Source: Synergistaceae bacterium
GTDB lineage: Bacteria; Synergistota; Synergistia; Synergistales; Synergistaceae
NCBI GenBank assembly: GCA_031290815.1
Contig: JAISLO010000139.1
Span: 1 to 32,233, forward strand
Length of the DNA: 32,233 nucleotides
Direction: 5' to 3'
The notes beneath the pieces were generated by a model. That model had not been told where the DNA came from. It ran no database searches and saw only the letters and a program-made list of their open reading frames with translations. Below are positions 16,100 through 25,117 of the stretch, piece after piece; position 1 is the stretch's first letter, and each line of letters begins with the position of its first letter. The position numbers and the translations under genes are program-made.

Positions 16100-19000
16100 A
16101 TGTCATCGCGGTCCAACGTAACTCTCGACGGCAACGAAGCAGCGGCTTACGTTGCCCACGCAACAAACGAGGTAATTTCCATATATCCGATAACCCCATC
16201 GTCGAACATGGGCGAGTGGGCCGATCAGTGGAGCTCGGAGGAGCGGCCAAACATCTGGGGGACGGTTCCAAGCGTCGTCGAGATGCAGAGCGAGGCGGGA
16301 GCGGCAGGGGCTTATCACGGCGCGCTGCAGAGCGGGGCCCTCGGGACGACGTTCACAGCGTCCCAGGGACTGCTTCTCATGATACCAAACATGTTCAAGA
16401 TCGCCGGCGAGCTGACCAGCACCGTAATGCACGTCTCGGCCCGCACCGTGGCGACCCACGCGCTCTCGATATTCGGCGATCACTCGGACGTCATGGCGAC
16501 GCGCTCCACCGGCTGGGCGATGCTCTGCTCGAGCTCGGTGCAGGAGGTAATGGACATGGCGCTCATATCGCAGATGGCGACGCTCGAGGGCCGGGTTCCG
16601 ATCCTTCACTTCTTCGACGGATTCCGCACCAGCCATGAGGTCATGAAGGTCGAGCAGATAACATACGACGACATGAAGGCCCTGATCGACAACGATCTCG
16701 TTCACAAACACCGCGCGCGCAGGCTCACCCCGGACAGCCCCGAGCTCAGGGGATCGGCGCAGAATCCGGACACGTTCTTCCAGTCCCGCGAGGCTTGCTC
16801 CCCATACTTCGACAGGATGCCCGGCATAGTTCAGAGGGCGATGGACCGTTTCGCCGAGAGGGTTGGCCGCAAATATCACCTGTTCGACTATTTCGGAGCG
16901 CCGGATGCCGAGCGCGTCATCGTGATAATGGGAAGCGGGGGCTACGTCGCCCGCGAGGCGGCGGATCACCTGTCCGCTAAAGGCGAGAAGGTCGGGCTGC
17001 TGCTGATTCGGCTCTACCGGCCATTCGACGTCGAAGCGTTCAAAAAAGCTCTGCCCAAAACCGTGCGCAGCATAGCCGTGCTCGACCGCTGCAAAGACCC
17101 GGCGGCCCCAGGCGAGCCCCTTTATATGGATGTAGTAGAGGCCTTGTCTGACAGGCACGACATCACCATCGTCGGAGGGCGTTACGGCCTGTCGTCCAAG
17201 GACTTCACCCCGGCCATGGTAAAGGCCGTCTACGACGAACTTGGCCGCGGCGAGCCGAAGAACGGGTTCACGGTCGGAATCGACGACGATGTCGCGCACA
17301 GCAGCCTGAAGTTCGATCCAGGCTTCTCCACCGAGGACGCGAAGTGCGTGCGCTGTCTCTTCTACGGGCTCGGCGCGGATGGAACGGTCGGGGCAAACAA
17401 AAATTCCATCAAGATAATAGGAGAGGACACCGACTTCCACGCCCAGGGCTATTTCGAATACGACTCCAAGAAATCCGGAGGAATCACCACCAGCCATCTT
17501 CGCTTCGGCCCCAACCCCATATACGCGTCATACTTCATAAGCAGGGCAAACTTCGTCGCATGTCACCAGTTCTCCTTCCTCGAACGCTACGACATGCTGA
17601 GGAACGCGGTGGACGGCGCGACGTTCCTCCTGAACAGCCCCTATGACAAGGGTGAAGTGTGGAACAGGCTGCCGCTCAAGGTTCAAAAACAGATAATCGC
17701 CAAGAAGATAAAACTGTACACGATAGACGCCATCAAGATAGCGAAGGAGACGGGCATGGGCGGGCGCATCAACACCATCATGCAGACGTGCTTCTTCGCG
17801 ATAAGCGGCGTCCTGCCCAAAGATGTGGCGATAGACGCCATAAAGAAGTCCATCAAGAAGACATACAGCCGCAAGGGCGACGAGGTCGTGAAGCAGAACG
17901 TGAGCGCCGTGGACTCTACGCTGGCCAATCTCTTCGAGGTCGCCATTCCAAGCGCGGCGTCGAGCTCGTTCGACGTCAGGGACGCCGTGGCGTCAGACTC
18001 CCCTGAATTTGTCCGCACTGTGCTGGCCCCGATGATGATAAACGAAGGCGACTCCCTGAAGGTCTCGCACATGCCGGTGGACGGCAGTTACCCGACCGGC
18101 ACCACTCAGTACGAGAAGCGCAACGTTGCTATAGACATCCCCGTTTGGGACCCGTCGGTCTGCATCCAGTGCGGCAAGTGCGCTCTCGTCTGTCCGCACG
18201 CCACAATACGGGCCAAGGTGTACGACGCGGCGATCCTGAACAGCGCGCCGGCAACGTTCAAGTCCGTCAACGCGAACTGGAAGAACTTCGCCGGTAAGAA
18301 GTACACGGTTCAGGTGGCGCCTGAGGACTGCATAGGATGCGGGCTCTGCGTCCAGAACTGTCCTGCTAAGAACAAGCAGTCCGAGGGAAAGAAGGCCATC
18401 AACATGGCCCCGCAGCTTGACCTGCGCGAGACTGAGCGCGCCAACTGGGAGTTCTTCATGGGGATACCGGACGTCGACCGCAACGAGCTCAACCACTCAT
18501 CGGTCAAGGACGTTCAGCTCCTGCACCCGCTGTTCGAGTTCTCCGGCGCGTGCGGCGGATGCGGCGAGACCCCGTATCTCAAGCTCTTGTCGTCCCTGTT
18601 CGGCGACAGGGCCCTCATCGCAAACGCGACCGGATGCAGCTCCATATACGGAGGCAACCTGCCGACCACGCCGTGGACGAACAACAGCGAAGGGCGAGGC
18701 CCGGCATGGTCGAACTCGCTGTTCGAGGACTGCGCGGAGTTCGGACTCGGATTCCGCCTCACTCTCGACAAACACCTCGAGTTCGCCTCTGAGCTCTTGA
18801 AAAAACTATCGGGCGAGGTGGGGACCGACCTGGCGGAACAGATCCTGAACGCGAGCCAGGCGACCGAGAAAGAAATACTGGAACAGCGAAAGAGGGTGAG
18901 CATCCTCAAGGAAAAGTTGAGCAAACTGAGCAGTCCCGAAGCCGTCGAGCTCGCGACCGTTGCCGACACGCTCACCAAAAAGTGCGTATGGGCGATAGGC

Positions 19001-19636
19001 GGCGACGGATGGGCATACGATATCGGCTACGGAGGGCTGGACCACGTGCTGGCGTCCGGCCGCAACATCAATGTCCTCGTGCTCGACACCGAGGTCTACT
19101 CCAACACCGGCGGCCAGATGTCGAAATCCACCCCGCGCGGCGCCATTGCGAAGTTCGCGGCGGCCGGCAAGAGACAGGGCAAGAAGGATCTGGCGCTGAT
19201 GGCCATGGCCTACGGTACGGTGTACGTCGGGCGGGTCGCGATGGGCGCGAACGACGCTCACACGGTGAAGACCTTCCTGGAGGCGGAAGCCTACGAGGGC
19301 ACGTCGATAATCATAGCCTACAGCCACTGCATAGCCCACGGCATAGAGATGCACAAGGGCCTCGAACAGCAGAAAAAAGCCGTCGATTCAGGACACTGGA
19401 TCCTCATGCGGTACAATCCGGCTCTGGCGCTCGAAGGAAAGAATCCGCTCACAATAGACAGCAAGGCTCCGACGATTCCTCTCTCGGATTACATTTACGA
19501 GGAGGTCCGATACAAGGCGCTCCAGATGTCGAGGCCCAAGGAGGCGGCTCTGCTCCTGGCCGAGGAGGAGCGGGACCTGAGGGCGAAGTGGCGTTATTAT
19601 CAGCACCTCGCAGCTATGGATTACTCAGAAAAGTAG
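16100..19636 (+). CDS. nifJ: pyruvate:ferredoxin (flavodoxin) oxidoreductase
   Basis: 1178 aa from ATG 16100 behind AAGGGAGGT; GNEAAAYVAHATNEVISIYPITPSS, CIQCGKCALVCPH, CIGCGLCVQNCPAK, GGCGETPYLKLLSSLFGDR, NIN VLVLDTEVYSNTGGQMSKSTP. Confidence 0.96.
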   Translation: MSSRSNVTLDGNEAAAYVAHATNEVISIYPITPSSNMGEWADQWSSEERPNIWGTVPSVVEMQSEAGAAGAYHGALQSGALGTTFTASQGLLLMIPNMFKIAGELTSTVMHVSARTVATHALSIFGDHSDVMATRSTGWAMLCSSSVQEVMDMALISQMATLEGRVPILHFFDGFRTSHEVMKVEQITYDDMKALIDNDLVHKHRARRLTPDSPELRGSAQNPDTFFQSREACSPYFDRMPGIVQRAMDRFAERVGRKYHLFDYFGAPDAERVIVIMGSGGYVAREAADHLSAKGEKVGLLLIRLYRPFDVEAFKKALPKTVRSIAVLDRCKDPAAPGEPLYMDVVEALSDRHDITIVGGRYGLSSKDFTPAMVKAVYDELGRGEPKNGFTVGIDDDVAHSSLKFDPGFSTEDAKCVRCLFYGLGADGTVGANKNSIKIIGEDTDFHAQGYFEYDSKKSGGITTSHLRFGPNPIYASYFISRANFVACHQFSFLERYDMLRNAVDGATFLLNSPYDKGEVWNRLPLKVQKQIIAKKIKLYTIDAIKIAKETGMGGRINTIMQTCFFAISGVLPKDVAIDAIKKSIKKTYSRKGDEVVKQNVSAVDSTLANLFEVAIPSAASSSFDVRDAVASDSPEFVRTVLAPMMINEGDSLKVSHMPVDGSYPTGTTQYEKRNVAIDIPVWDPSVCIQCGKCALVCPHATIRAKVYDAAILNSAPATFKSVNANWKNFAGKKYTVQVAPEDCIGCGLCVQNCPAKNKQSEGKKAINMAPQLDLRETERANWEFFMGIPDVDRNELNHSSVKDVQLLHPLFEFSGACGGCGETPYLKLLSSLFGDRALIANATGCSSIYGGNLPTTPWTNNSEGRGPAWSNSLFEDCAEFGLGFRLTLDKHLEFASELLKKLSGEVGTDLAEQILNASQATEKEILEQRKRVSILKEKLSKLSSPEAVELATVADTLTKKCVWAIGGDGWAYDIGYGGLDHVLASGRNINVLVLDTEVYSNTGGQMSKSTPRGAIAKFAAAGKRQGKKDLALMAMAYGTVYVGRVAMGANDAHTVKTFLEAEAYEGTSIIIAYSHCIAHGIEMHKGLEQQKKAVDSGHWILMRYNPALALEGKNPLTIDSKAPTIPLSDYIYEEVRYKALQMSRPKEAALLLAEEERDLRAKWRYYQHLAAMDYSEK

Positions 19637-19642
19637 TATTAT

Positions 19643-19683
19643 TTATCCGCCGCCGGCAGACGCTTCGACCCGGCGGCGGATAA
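19643..19683 (+). other. strong RNA hairpin between the PFOR and carboxyltransferase genes (no U-tract)
   Basis: 14-bp perfect stem TTATCCGCCGCCGG/CCGGCGGCGGATAA, 13-nt loop; following bases TTGATATCC. Confidence 0.65.
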
Positions 19684-19716
19684 TTGATATCCGCAAAATA
19701 AATTTTACTTAGGGAA

Positions 19717-21231
19717 GTGACCGAATCAATTATGGAAGAGAAGGCGCAGAAATCAACCAACACAGGCAAGACGAGAGGCCCCGAGGAAAAACGCGCTGAA
19801 CCTCAGGCTGCATCAGCGCCCAGCGGCGCGGAGACGAAAAAGAGGAAGATCGGCATAACCGAGACTGGGTTCAGAGACGCCCACCAGTCGATAATGGCGA
19901 CGCGCCTGCGCACATCTGACATGCTTCCGATATGCGAGGCCATTGACGAGGTCGGCTACCATTCAATCGAGATGTGGGGAGGGGCGACGTTTGACTCGGC
20001 AATGAGATTTCTCGACGAGGATCCATGGGAGCGCCTCCGCGAGATAAGAAAGCGGGTCAAGAAGACCAAACTCCAGATGCTCCTGCGCGGACAGAACCTC
20101 CTTGGCTACCGCCACTATGCAGACGACGTGGTCCGCGAGTTCGTAAAGCGCATGATCGGCAACGGCATCGACATAGTCAGGATTTTCGACGCGCTGAACG
20201 ATCTGAGAAACACCGAGATAGCGGCGGATCAGGTGAAACGCGAGGGCGGTCATCTTCAGCTGGCCATATCGTACACGATCTCGCCCGTTCACACGCTCGA
20301 CCTATTCGCCAAACAGGCCAGGGACATGGCGGACATGGGCGCCGATTCGATATGCATCAAGGACATGGCCGGACTGCTCACTCCGGTAGCGGCGCACTCC
20401 CTCGTAAAGGCGATAAAGGAGAAGGTCGATCTGCCGGTGCAGCTTCACAGCCACTACACTACCGGCCTGGCGGCGATGGCGTATCTGGACGGGCTCGAGG
20501 CGGGGGCTGACGTCTGCGACTGCGCCATATCCCCATTTGCTATGGGGACAAGCCAGCCCGCTACCGAGACTATAGTCGCGGCGCTCGCCAACGGCCCGCT
20601 CGACACCGGGTTGTCCTTGGAAAAGCTGCTTCCCGTGGCGAACCACTTCGAAACGCTCAAGAAGAAGTACAGCAGCATAATAATGGGAGTGTCGGGAGTC
20701 GATATAAACATACTGCTGTATCAAATACCGGGCGGCATGTACTCCAACCTCCAGAGCCAGCTCAAGGAGGGCAACGCCCTTCACAAGCTGAAGGATGTGC
20801 TGGAGGAGGTTCCCCGCGTCCGCAAGGAGATGGGATATCCCCCGCTCGTTACGCCGACAAGCCAGATCGTCGGAACACAGGCCGCGATGAACGTATTGGT
20901 GGGCGAGCGATGGAAGGTGATACCCAAGGAGGTCAGGCAGTATTTATTGGGCCATTACGGCCGCACGCCGGCGCCGGTGGACCCCGAGATACAAAAGAAG
21001 GCGACAGAGGGCGAGGAACCCATCACATGCAGGCCGGGCGAGAAGATAAAGGCAGAGATGGACAAACTTCGCGAGGAGGCCAGCAGTTGGTGCCTGCAGC
21101 CCGAGGATGTCCTCTCCTATGCCATGTTCCCGCAGGTTGCCGCCGAGTTCCTCAAGAAAAAATTCGCCAGGGTGACAATGGTGAACGTCGGATTGGACAG
21201 CCCTATAGAGGATGGATCATATCCTGTTTAA
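19717..21231 (+). CDS. transcarboxylase 5S-type/oxaloacetate decarboxylase alpha-like carboxyltransferase, no biotinyl domain
   Basis: GITETGFRDAHQSIMATRLRTSDML, MWGGATFDSAMRFLDEDPWERLR, LLRGQNLLGYRHYADDVV, ADSICIKDMAGLL, LHSHYTTG, PGGMYSNLQSQL, PPLVTPTSQIVGTQA; ends ...SPIEDGSYPV without an AMKM motif. Start GTG 19717 or ATG 19732. Confidence 0.9.
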   Translation: MTESIMEEKAQKSTNTGKTRGPEEKRAEPQAASAPSGAETKKRKIGITETGFRDAHQSIMATRLRTSDMLPICEAIDEVGYHSIEMWGGATFDSAMRFLDEDPWERLREIRKRVKKTKLQMLLRGQNLLGYRHYADDVVREFVKRMIGNGIDIVRIFDALNDLRNTEIAADQVKREGGHLQLAISYTISPVHTLDLFAKQARDMADMGADSICIKDMAGLLTPVAAHSLVKAIKEKVDLPVQLHSHYTTGLAAMAYLDGLEAGADVCDCAISPFAMGTSQPATETIVAALANGPLDTGLSLEKLLPVANHFETLKKKYSSIIMGVSGVDINILLYQIPGGMYSNLQSQLKEGNALHKLKDVLEEVPRVRKEMGYPPLVTPTSQIVGTQAAMNVLVGERWKVIPKEVRQYLLGHYGRTPAPVDPEIQKKATEGEEPITCRPGEKIKAEMDKLREEASSWCLQPEDVLSYAMFPQVAAEFLKKKFARVTMVNVGLDSPIEDGSYPV

Positions 21232-21301
21232 CCTAAAACGCGGGGAATGGTATAAAATGAGATAAGGTGCAAGTAACTACTAAAATAAGGAGTTGGTTGC
21301 G

Positions 21302-22801
21302 GTGAGTGATATCAAGGAACTCATTGGGGACAAAAAACTGCATGGCAAGATAACATCGGCCGAGGAAGCGGCGCGCATCATCAAAAAGGATATGACACTG
21401 GGATGCAGCGGATTTACTCCGTCGGGGTACCCAAAGGTCGTTCCTACGGCTCTCGCGAAGAGGGCGGAGGCTGAGGGACCGATACCGGTTGGAATATGGA
21501 CTGGCGCGTCGACCGGGCCGGAGCTTGACGGTGTGCTCGCCAGCACCGGGTGCATAAAAAAAAGATTCCCCTACCAGACTAACGATGCCATACGCAAGGG
21601 GATCAACGAGGGTGACATCCAGTTCGCGGATGTCCATCTCTCTCACTGCGCCCAGAACATCAGGTACGGTTTCTACGGAAAGATCGACGTCGCCATCATA
21701 GAGGCCATCCGCATCACCCCTGAGGGCGGCATAATCCCGACGTCATCGGTCGGAAACTCCAACGCGTTCGTAGAGGTCGCGGACAAGGTGATCGTCGAGA
21801 TAAACACCGTCCAGCCGCAGGGGCTCGACGGCATTCACGACATATACTCGCCGGAGAACCCCCCGCACAGAAAACCGATTCCGATAACCAACGTTCACGA
21901 CAGGATAGGCACGACCTATATCCCGTGCGACCCGGCGAAGATCGTAGCGATAGTGGCCTCCGACGTCAAGGATTCTCAGAGACCTCTGGCCCCGGCCGAC
22001 GAGATAAGCAGCAAGATGGCGGCCAACCTCATAGACTTCCTCAGCGTCGAGGCAAACGCCGGCAAATTGCCAAAGGGGCTCCTTCCGCTCCAGTCCGGCG
22101 TGGGCAATATCGCCAACGCAGTGCTGGAGGGGCTGGTCGCGTGGCCGACAGACGGCCTTACGGTCTACACCGAGGTCATCCAGGACTCCGTCTTCGAGCT
22201 GCTGGACACGGGCAAGATCGCGTTTGCGTCGAGCACGGCGCTGACACCCAGCCCGGACGGCGCGGCGAAGTATTATCCGCGCATCAACGAGTTCAAGGAT
22301 CGCATTGTCCTGCGCCCGCAGGAGATAAGCAACAATCCAGAAGTCATCAGGCGTCTCGGGCTGATAGCCATGAACACGGCTGTGGAGGTCGACATATACG
22401 GACACGTTAATTCGACGATGGCCGGCGGAACGAGAATGCTGAACGGCATAGGCGGTTCCGGGGACTTCGCGAGGAACGCGTATCTGACCGTGTTCCTGTG
22501 CCCGTCGACATCGGGTGGCGGAAAGATATCCAAGGTCGTTCCGTTCTGCTCCCACGTGGATCACACCGAGCACGACGTGGACCTGATAGTGACCGAGTAT
22601 GGCGTAGCCGACCTGCGCGGGCTCTCCCCCAGGGAGAGGTCCCGCGAGATAATCGAACGCTGCGCTCACCCAGATTATAAAGAGCCTCTCCGCGACTACA
22701 AGCGCCGCGCGGAGGAGGGCAAGGGACACGAGCCTCACCTGCTTGGCGAGGCCTTTTCATGGCACGAGAGGCTGAGAACCAACGGCACGATGAAGAAGTA
22801 A
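21302..22801 (+). CDS. acetyl-CoA hydrolase/transferase family protein, likely succinate (propionate):CoA transferase
   Basis: GHVNSTMAGGTRMLNGIGGSGDFARNAYL, VTEYGVADLRGLSPRERSREII; GTG 21302 behind AAGGAG. Confidence 0.87.
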   Translation: MSDIKELIGDKKLHGKITSAEEAARIIKKDMTLGCSGFTPSGYPKVVPTALAKRAEAEGPIPVGIWTGASTGPELDGVLASTGCIKKRFPYQTNDAIRKGINEGDIQFADVHLSHCAQNIRYGFYGKIDVAIIEAIRITPEGGIIPTSSVGNSNAFVEVADKVIVEINTVQPQGLDGIHDIYSPENPPHRKPIPITNVHDRIGTTYIPCDPAKIVAIVASDVKDSQRPLAPADEISSKMAANLIDFLSVEANAGKLPKGLLPLQSGVGNIANAVLEGLVAWPTDGLTVYTEVIQDSVFELLDTGKIAFASSTALTPSPDGAAKYYPRINEFKDRIVLRPQEISNNPEVIRRLGLIAMNTAVEVDIYGHVNSTMAGGTRMLNGIGGSGDFARNAYLTVFLCPSTSGGGKISKVVPFCSHVDHTEHDVDLIVTEYGVADLRGLSPRERSREIIERCAHPDYKEPLRDYKRRAEEGKGHEPHLLGEAFSWHERLRTNGTMKK

Positions 22802-22831
22802 CTCTTTTTGCATAACGAGGGGGGTATTGGA

Positions 22832-23233
22832 GTGAAGACGACTGTCATCGATCACATAGGAATCGCGGTTAACAGCATCGAGGAATCGCTCAAGTTCTGG
22901 GAGGGCACGCTCGGCGTAAAGTGCGCCGGAGTAGAGACCGTGGAGGACCAGAAGGTTAAGACGGCATTCCTCCCCATAAAGGAGTCCGAGCTGGAGCTTC
23001 TCGAGGCGACGTCGCCCGAAAGCCCGGTCGCGAAATTCATAGAGAAGAAGGGCGAGGGAATCCATCACGTCGCGATACGAGTGGACAACCTCGAGGAAGC
23101 GCTCTCCGAACTGAAGAAGAAGGGCGTAAAACTGATAGACGAGACCCCGCGCAAGGGAGCCGGCGGAGCTATGATCGCCTTCCTCCATCCAAAGGCGACA
23201 GGCGGTATTCTGCTTGAACTGAGCCAAAGATAG
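22832..23233 (+). CDS. mce: methylmalonyl-CoA epimerase
   Basis: [72 protein letters not shown]. Confidence 0.93.
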   Translation: MKTTVIDHIGIAVNSIEESLKFWEGTLGVKCAGVETVEDQKVKTAFLPIKESELELLEATSPESPVAKFIEKKGEGIHHVAIRVDNLEEALSELKKKGVKLIDETPRKGAGGAMIAFLHPKATGGILLELSQR

Positions 23234-23280
23234 GAAGACCGATTTGACATTAGAGGTCTGATTAAGGAGGTTTATCTGGT

Positions 23281-24840
23281 ATGGCGGAACGCACTATCGA
23301 ACAACTCTGCGGCAATCTGCTCGCAAAACGGGAGAAGGCATCGCAGGGCGGCGGGGAAAAAGCTATCGCCAAGCAGCACGAGAAGGGCAAGCTGACCGCC
23401 AGGGAGAGAATAGCCAAAATCCTCGACCCGGGCAGTTTTGTGGAGTTGGATGAGTTGGTGGAACATCGCTGCTCAAATTTTGGCATGGAGAAGACCGTGT
23501 TCGAGGGCGACGGGGTCGTCACGGGCTATGGGACCGTCGACGGCCGCATAGTGTACGTGTTCAGCCAGGACTTCACCGTCATAGGCGGCTCGCTCGGAGA
23601 GGCTCATGCGAAGAAGATCTGCAAGGTCCTGGACCTCGCCGTTCAGAACGGCGCTCCGTGCGTCGGCATCAACGACTCCGGCGGCGCTCGCATACAAGAA
23701 GCGGTCGACGCCCTGTCTGGGTATGGCAACATATTCTTTCGCAACGTAAAGGCCTCGGGCGTAGTCCCTCAGCTCTCCGTCATCGCCGGCCCGTGCGCCG
23801 GAGGAGCGGTCTACAGCCCGGCCCTGACCGACTTTGTTTACATGGTTGACAAGGTCGGCATCATGCACATAACGGGCCCGCAGGTGATAAAGGCCGTTAC
23901 GGGCGAGGACGTCACGTCGGAGCAGATCGGCGGAGCCACAGCACACAACAGGACATCCGGCGTCGCCCATTTCTTCGCGAAGGACGAGGCGGAGTGTTAC
24001 GACCAGGTTCGCAAGACACTCTCGTTCCTGCCTAGCAACAATCTGGAGGAGCCTCCCTTCAAGGAGACCGGTGACGATCCGGCGAGGGCCGACCTCTCTC
24101 TGCGCGAGGTGGTGCCGACCAATCCGAATAAGGCGTACGACGTGCGCGACGTCATAAAAAAGGTGGTTGACGACGCCGATTTCTTCGAGGTCCAGCCGAT
24201 GTTCGCCATGAACATAGTCACAGGTTTCGCGAGGGTCGGAGGCCGCGTGATAGGGATCATAGCCAACCAGGCAAGGGTCATGGCCGGCTGTCTCGACATC
24301 GACGCTTCATGCAAAGCGGCGCGCCATATCAGAATCTGCGACTCCTTCAACATTCCCATAATCACCTTCGAGGACGTGCCCGGCTATCTCCCCGGCCTCA
24401 ATCAGGAGATGGGCGGCATCATAAAGCACGGCGCGAAACTGCTGTACGCGTACAGCGAGGCGACATCCCCCAAGATAACCGTCGTGCTGCGCAAGGCGTA
24501 CGGCGGGTCCTATCTCGGAATGTGCAGCAAGGACCTCGGCGCGGACGTGGTCCTCGCGTGGCCGCAGGCCGAGATCGCCGTTATGGGAGCCGAGGGCGCC
24601 GCGAACATCATATTCCGCAAGGAGATAGACGCCGCGAGCGACAAGGCGGCGACAAGGGCCGAGAAGATCGAGGAATACCGCAATGCCTTCGCCAACCCGT
24701 ACGTGGCCGCGGCCCGAGGCTTCGTCGACAGGGTCATCATGCCGGAGGAGACGAGGCTCGCCATTCATCAGGCGCTGACCATGACGGAGGACAAGAAAGA
24801 ACTCCGTCCGAAGAGAAAACACGGGGTAATGCCGGCTTAG
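23281..24840 (+). CDS. mmdA: acyl-CoA carboxyltransferase (methylmalonyl-CoA decarboxylase alpha/propionyl-CoA carboxylase beta/transcarboxylase 12S type)
   Basis: 519 aa; KLTARERIAKILDPGSFVE, FSQDFTVIGGSLGEAHAKKI, GINDSGGARIQEAVDALSGYG, SGVAHFFAKDE, ITFEDVPGYLPGLNQE, AYGGSYLGMCSKDLGAD. Confidence 0.92.
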   Translation: MAERTIEQLCGNLLAKREKASQGGGEKAIAKQHEKGKLTARERIAKILDPGSFVELDELVEHRCSNFGMEKTVFEGDGVVTGYGTVDGRIVYVFSQDFTVIGGSLGEAHAKKICKVLDLAVQNGAPCVGINDSGGARIQEAVDALSGYGNIFFRNVKASGVVPQLSVIAGPCAGGAVYSPALTDFVYMVDKVGIMHITGPQVIKAVTGEDVTSEQIGGATAHNRTSGVAHFFAKDEAECYDQVRKTLSFLPSNNLEEPPFKETGDDPARADLSLREVVPTNPNKAYDVRDVIKKVVDDADFFEVQPMFAMNIVTGFARVGGRVIGIIANQARVMAGCLDIDASCKAARHIRICDSFNIPIITFEDVPGYLPGLNQEMGGIIKHGAKLLYAYSEATSPKITVVLRKAYGGSYLGMCSKDLGADVVLAWPQAEIAVMGAEGAANIIFRKEIDAASDKAATRAEKIEEYRNAFANPYVAAARGFVDRVIMPEETRLAIHQALTMTEDKKELRPKRKHGVMPA

Positions 24841-24901
24841 GCTTGTCCTGGCAGATTTGCTCGCGTAAGCATTCTCAAGATTTGCTTGAACCTCATACCA
24901 G

Positions 24902-24945
24902 TCCGGCTTGAGGCGACGACAGACGCCTCGGGCCGGATTTTTTTT
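24902..24945 (+). terminator. Rho-independent terminator after the carboxyltransferase gene
   Basis: TCCGGCttgAGGCG-ACGACAGA-CGCCTcggGCCGGA followed by T8. Confidence 0.88.
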
Positions 24946-25117
24946 AAGAAAAACTTTACCATTGATTTGATGATACCAAGCTGTGCCCGGCGACAAGGCA
25001 TTTTATGAGGTGAGGTAAGGCCGGGTTGCTCCTGGATTTTAACGCTCCGCCTTGTACGGCCTTTACTTGGAGATGAACTGAAAAATATCCCTTGATTATG
25101 AAGGGGGCAACAATATA

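Noticed and set aside
16103-17497. 464-aa minus-strand ORF inside PFOR
   Set aside because: Antisense to PFOR, no recognisable motifs.
21743-22738. 331-aa minus-strand ORF within the CoA-transferase
   Set aside because: Antisense to a well supported CoA-transferase; no plausible domain.
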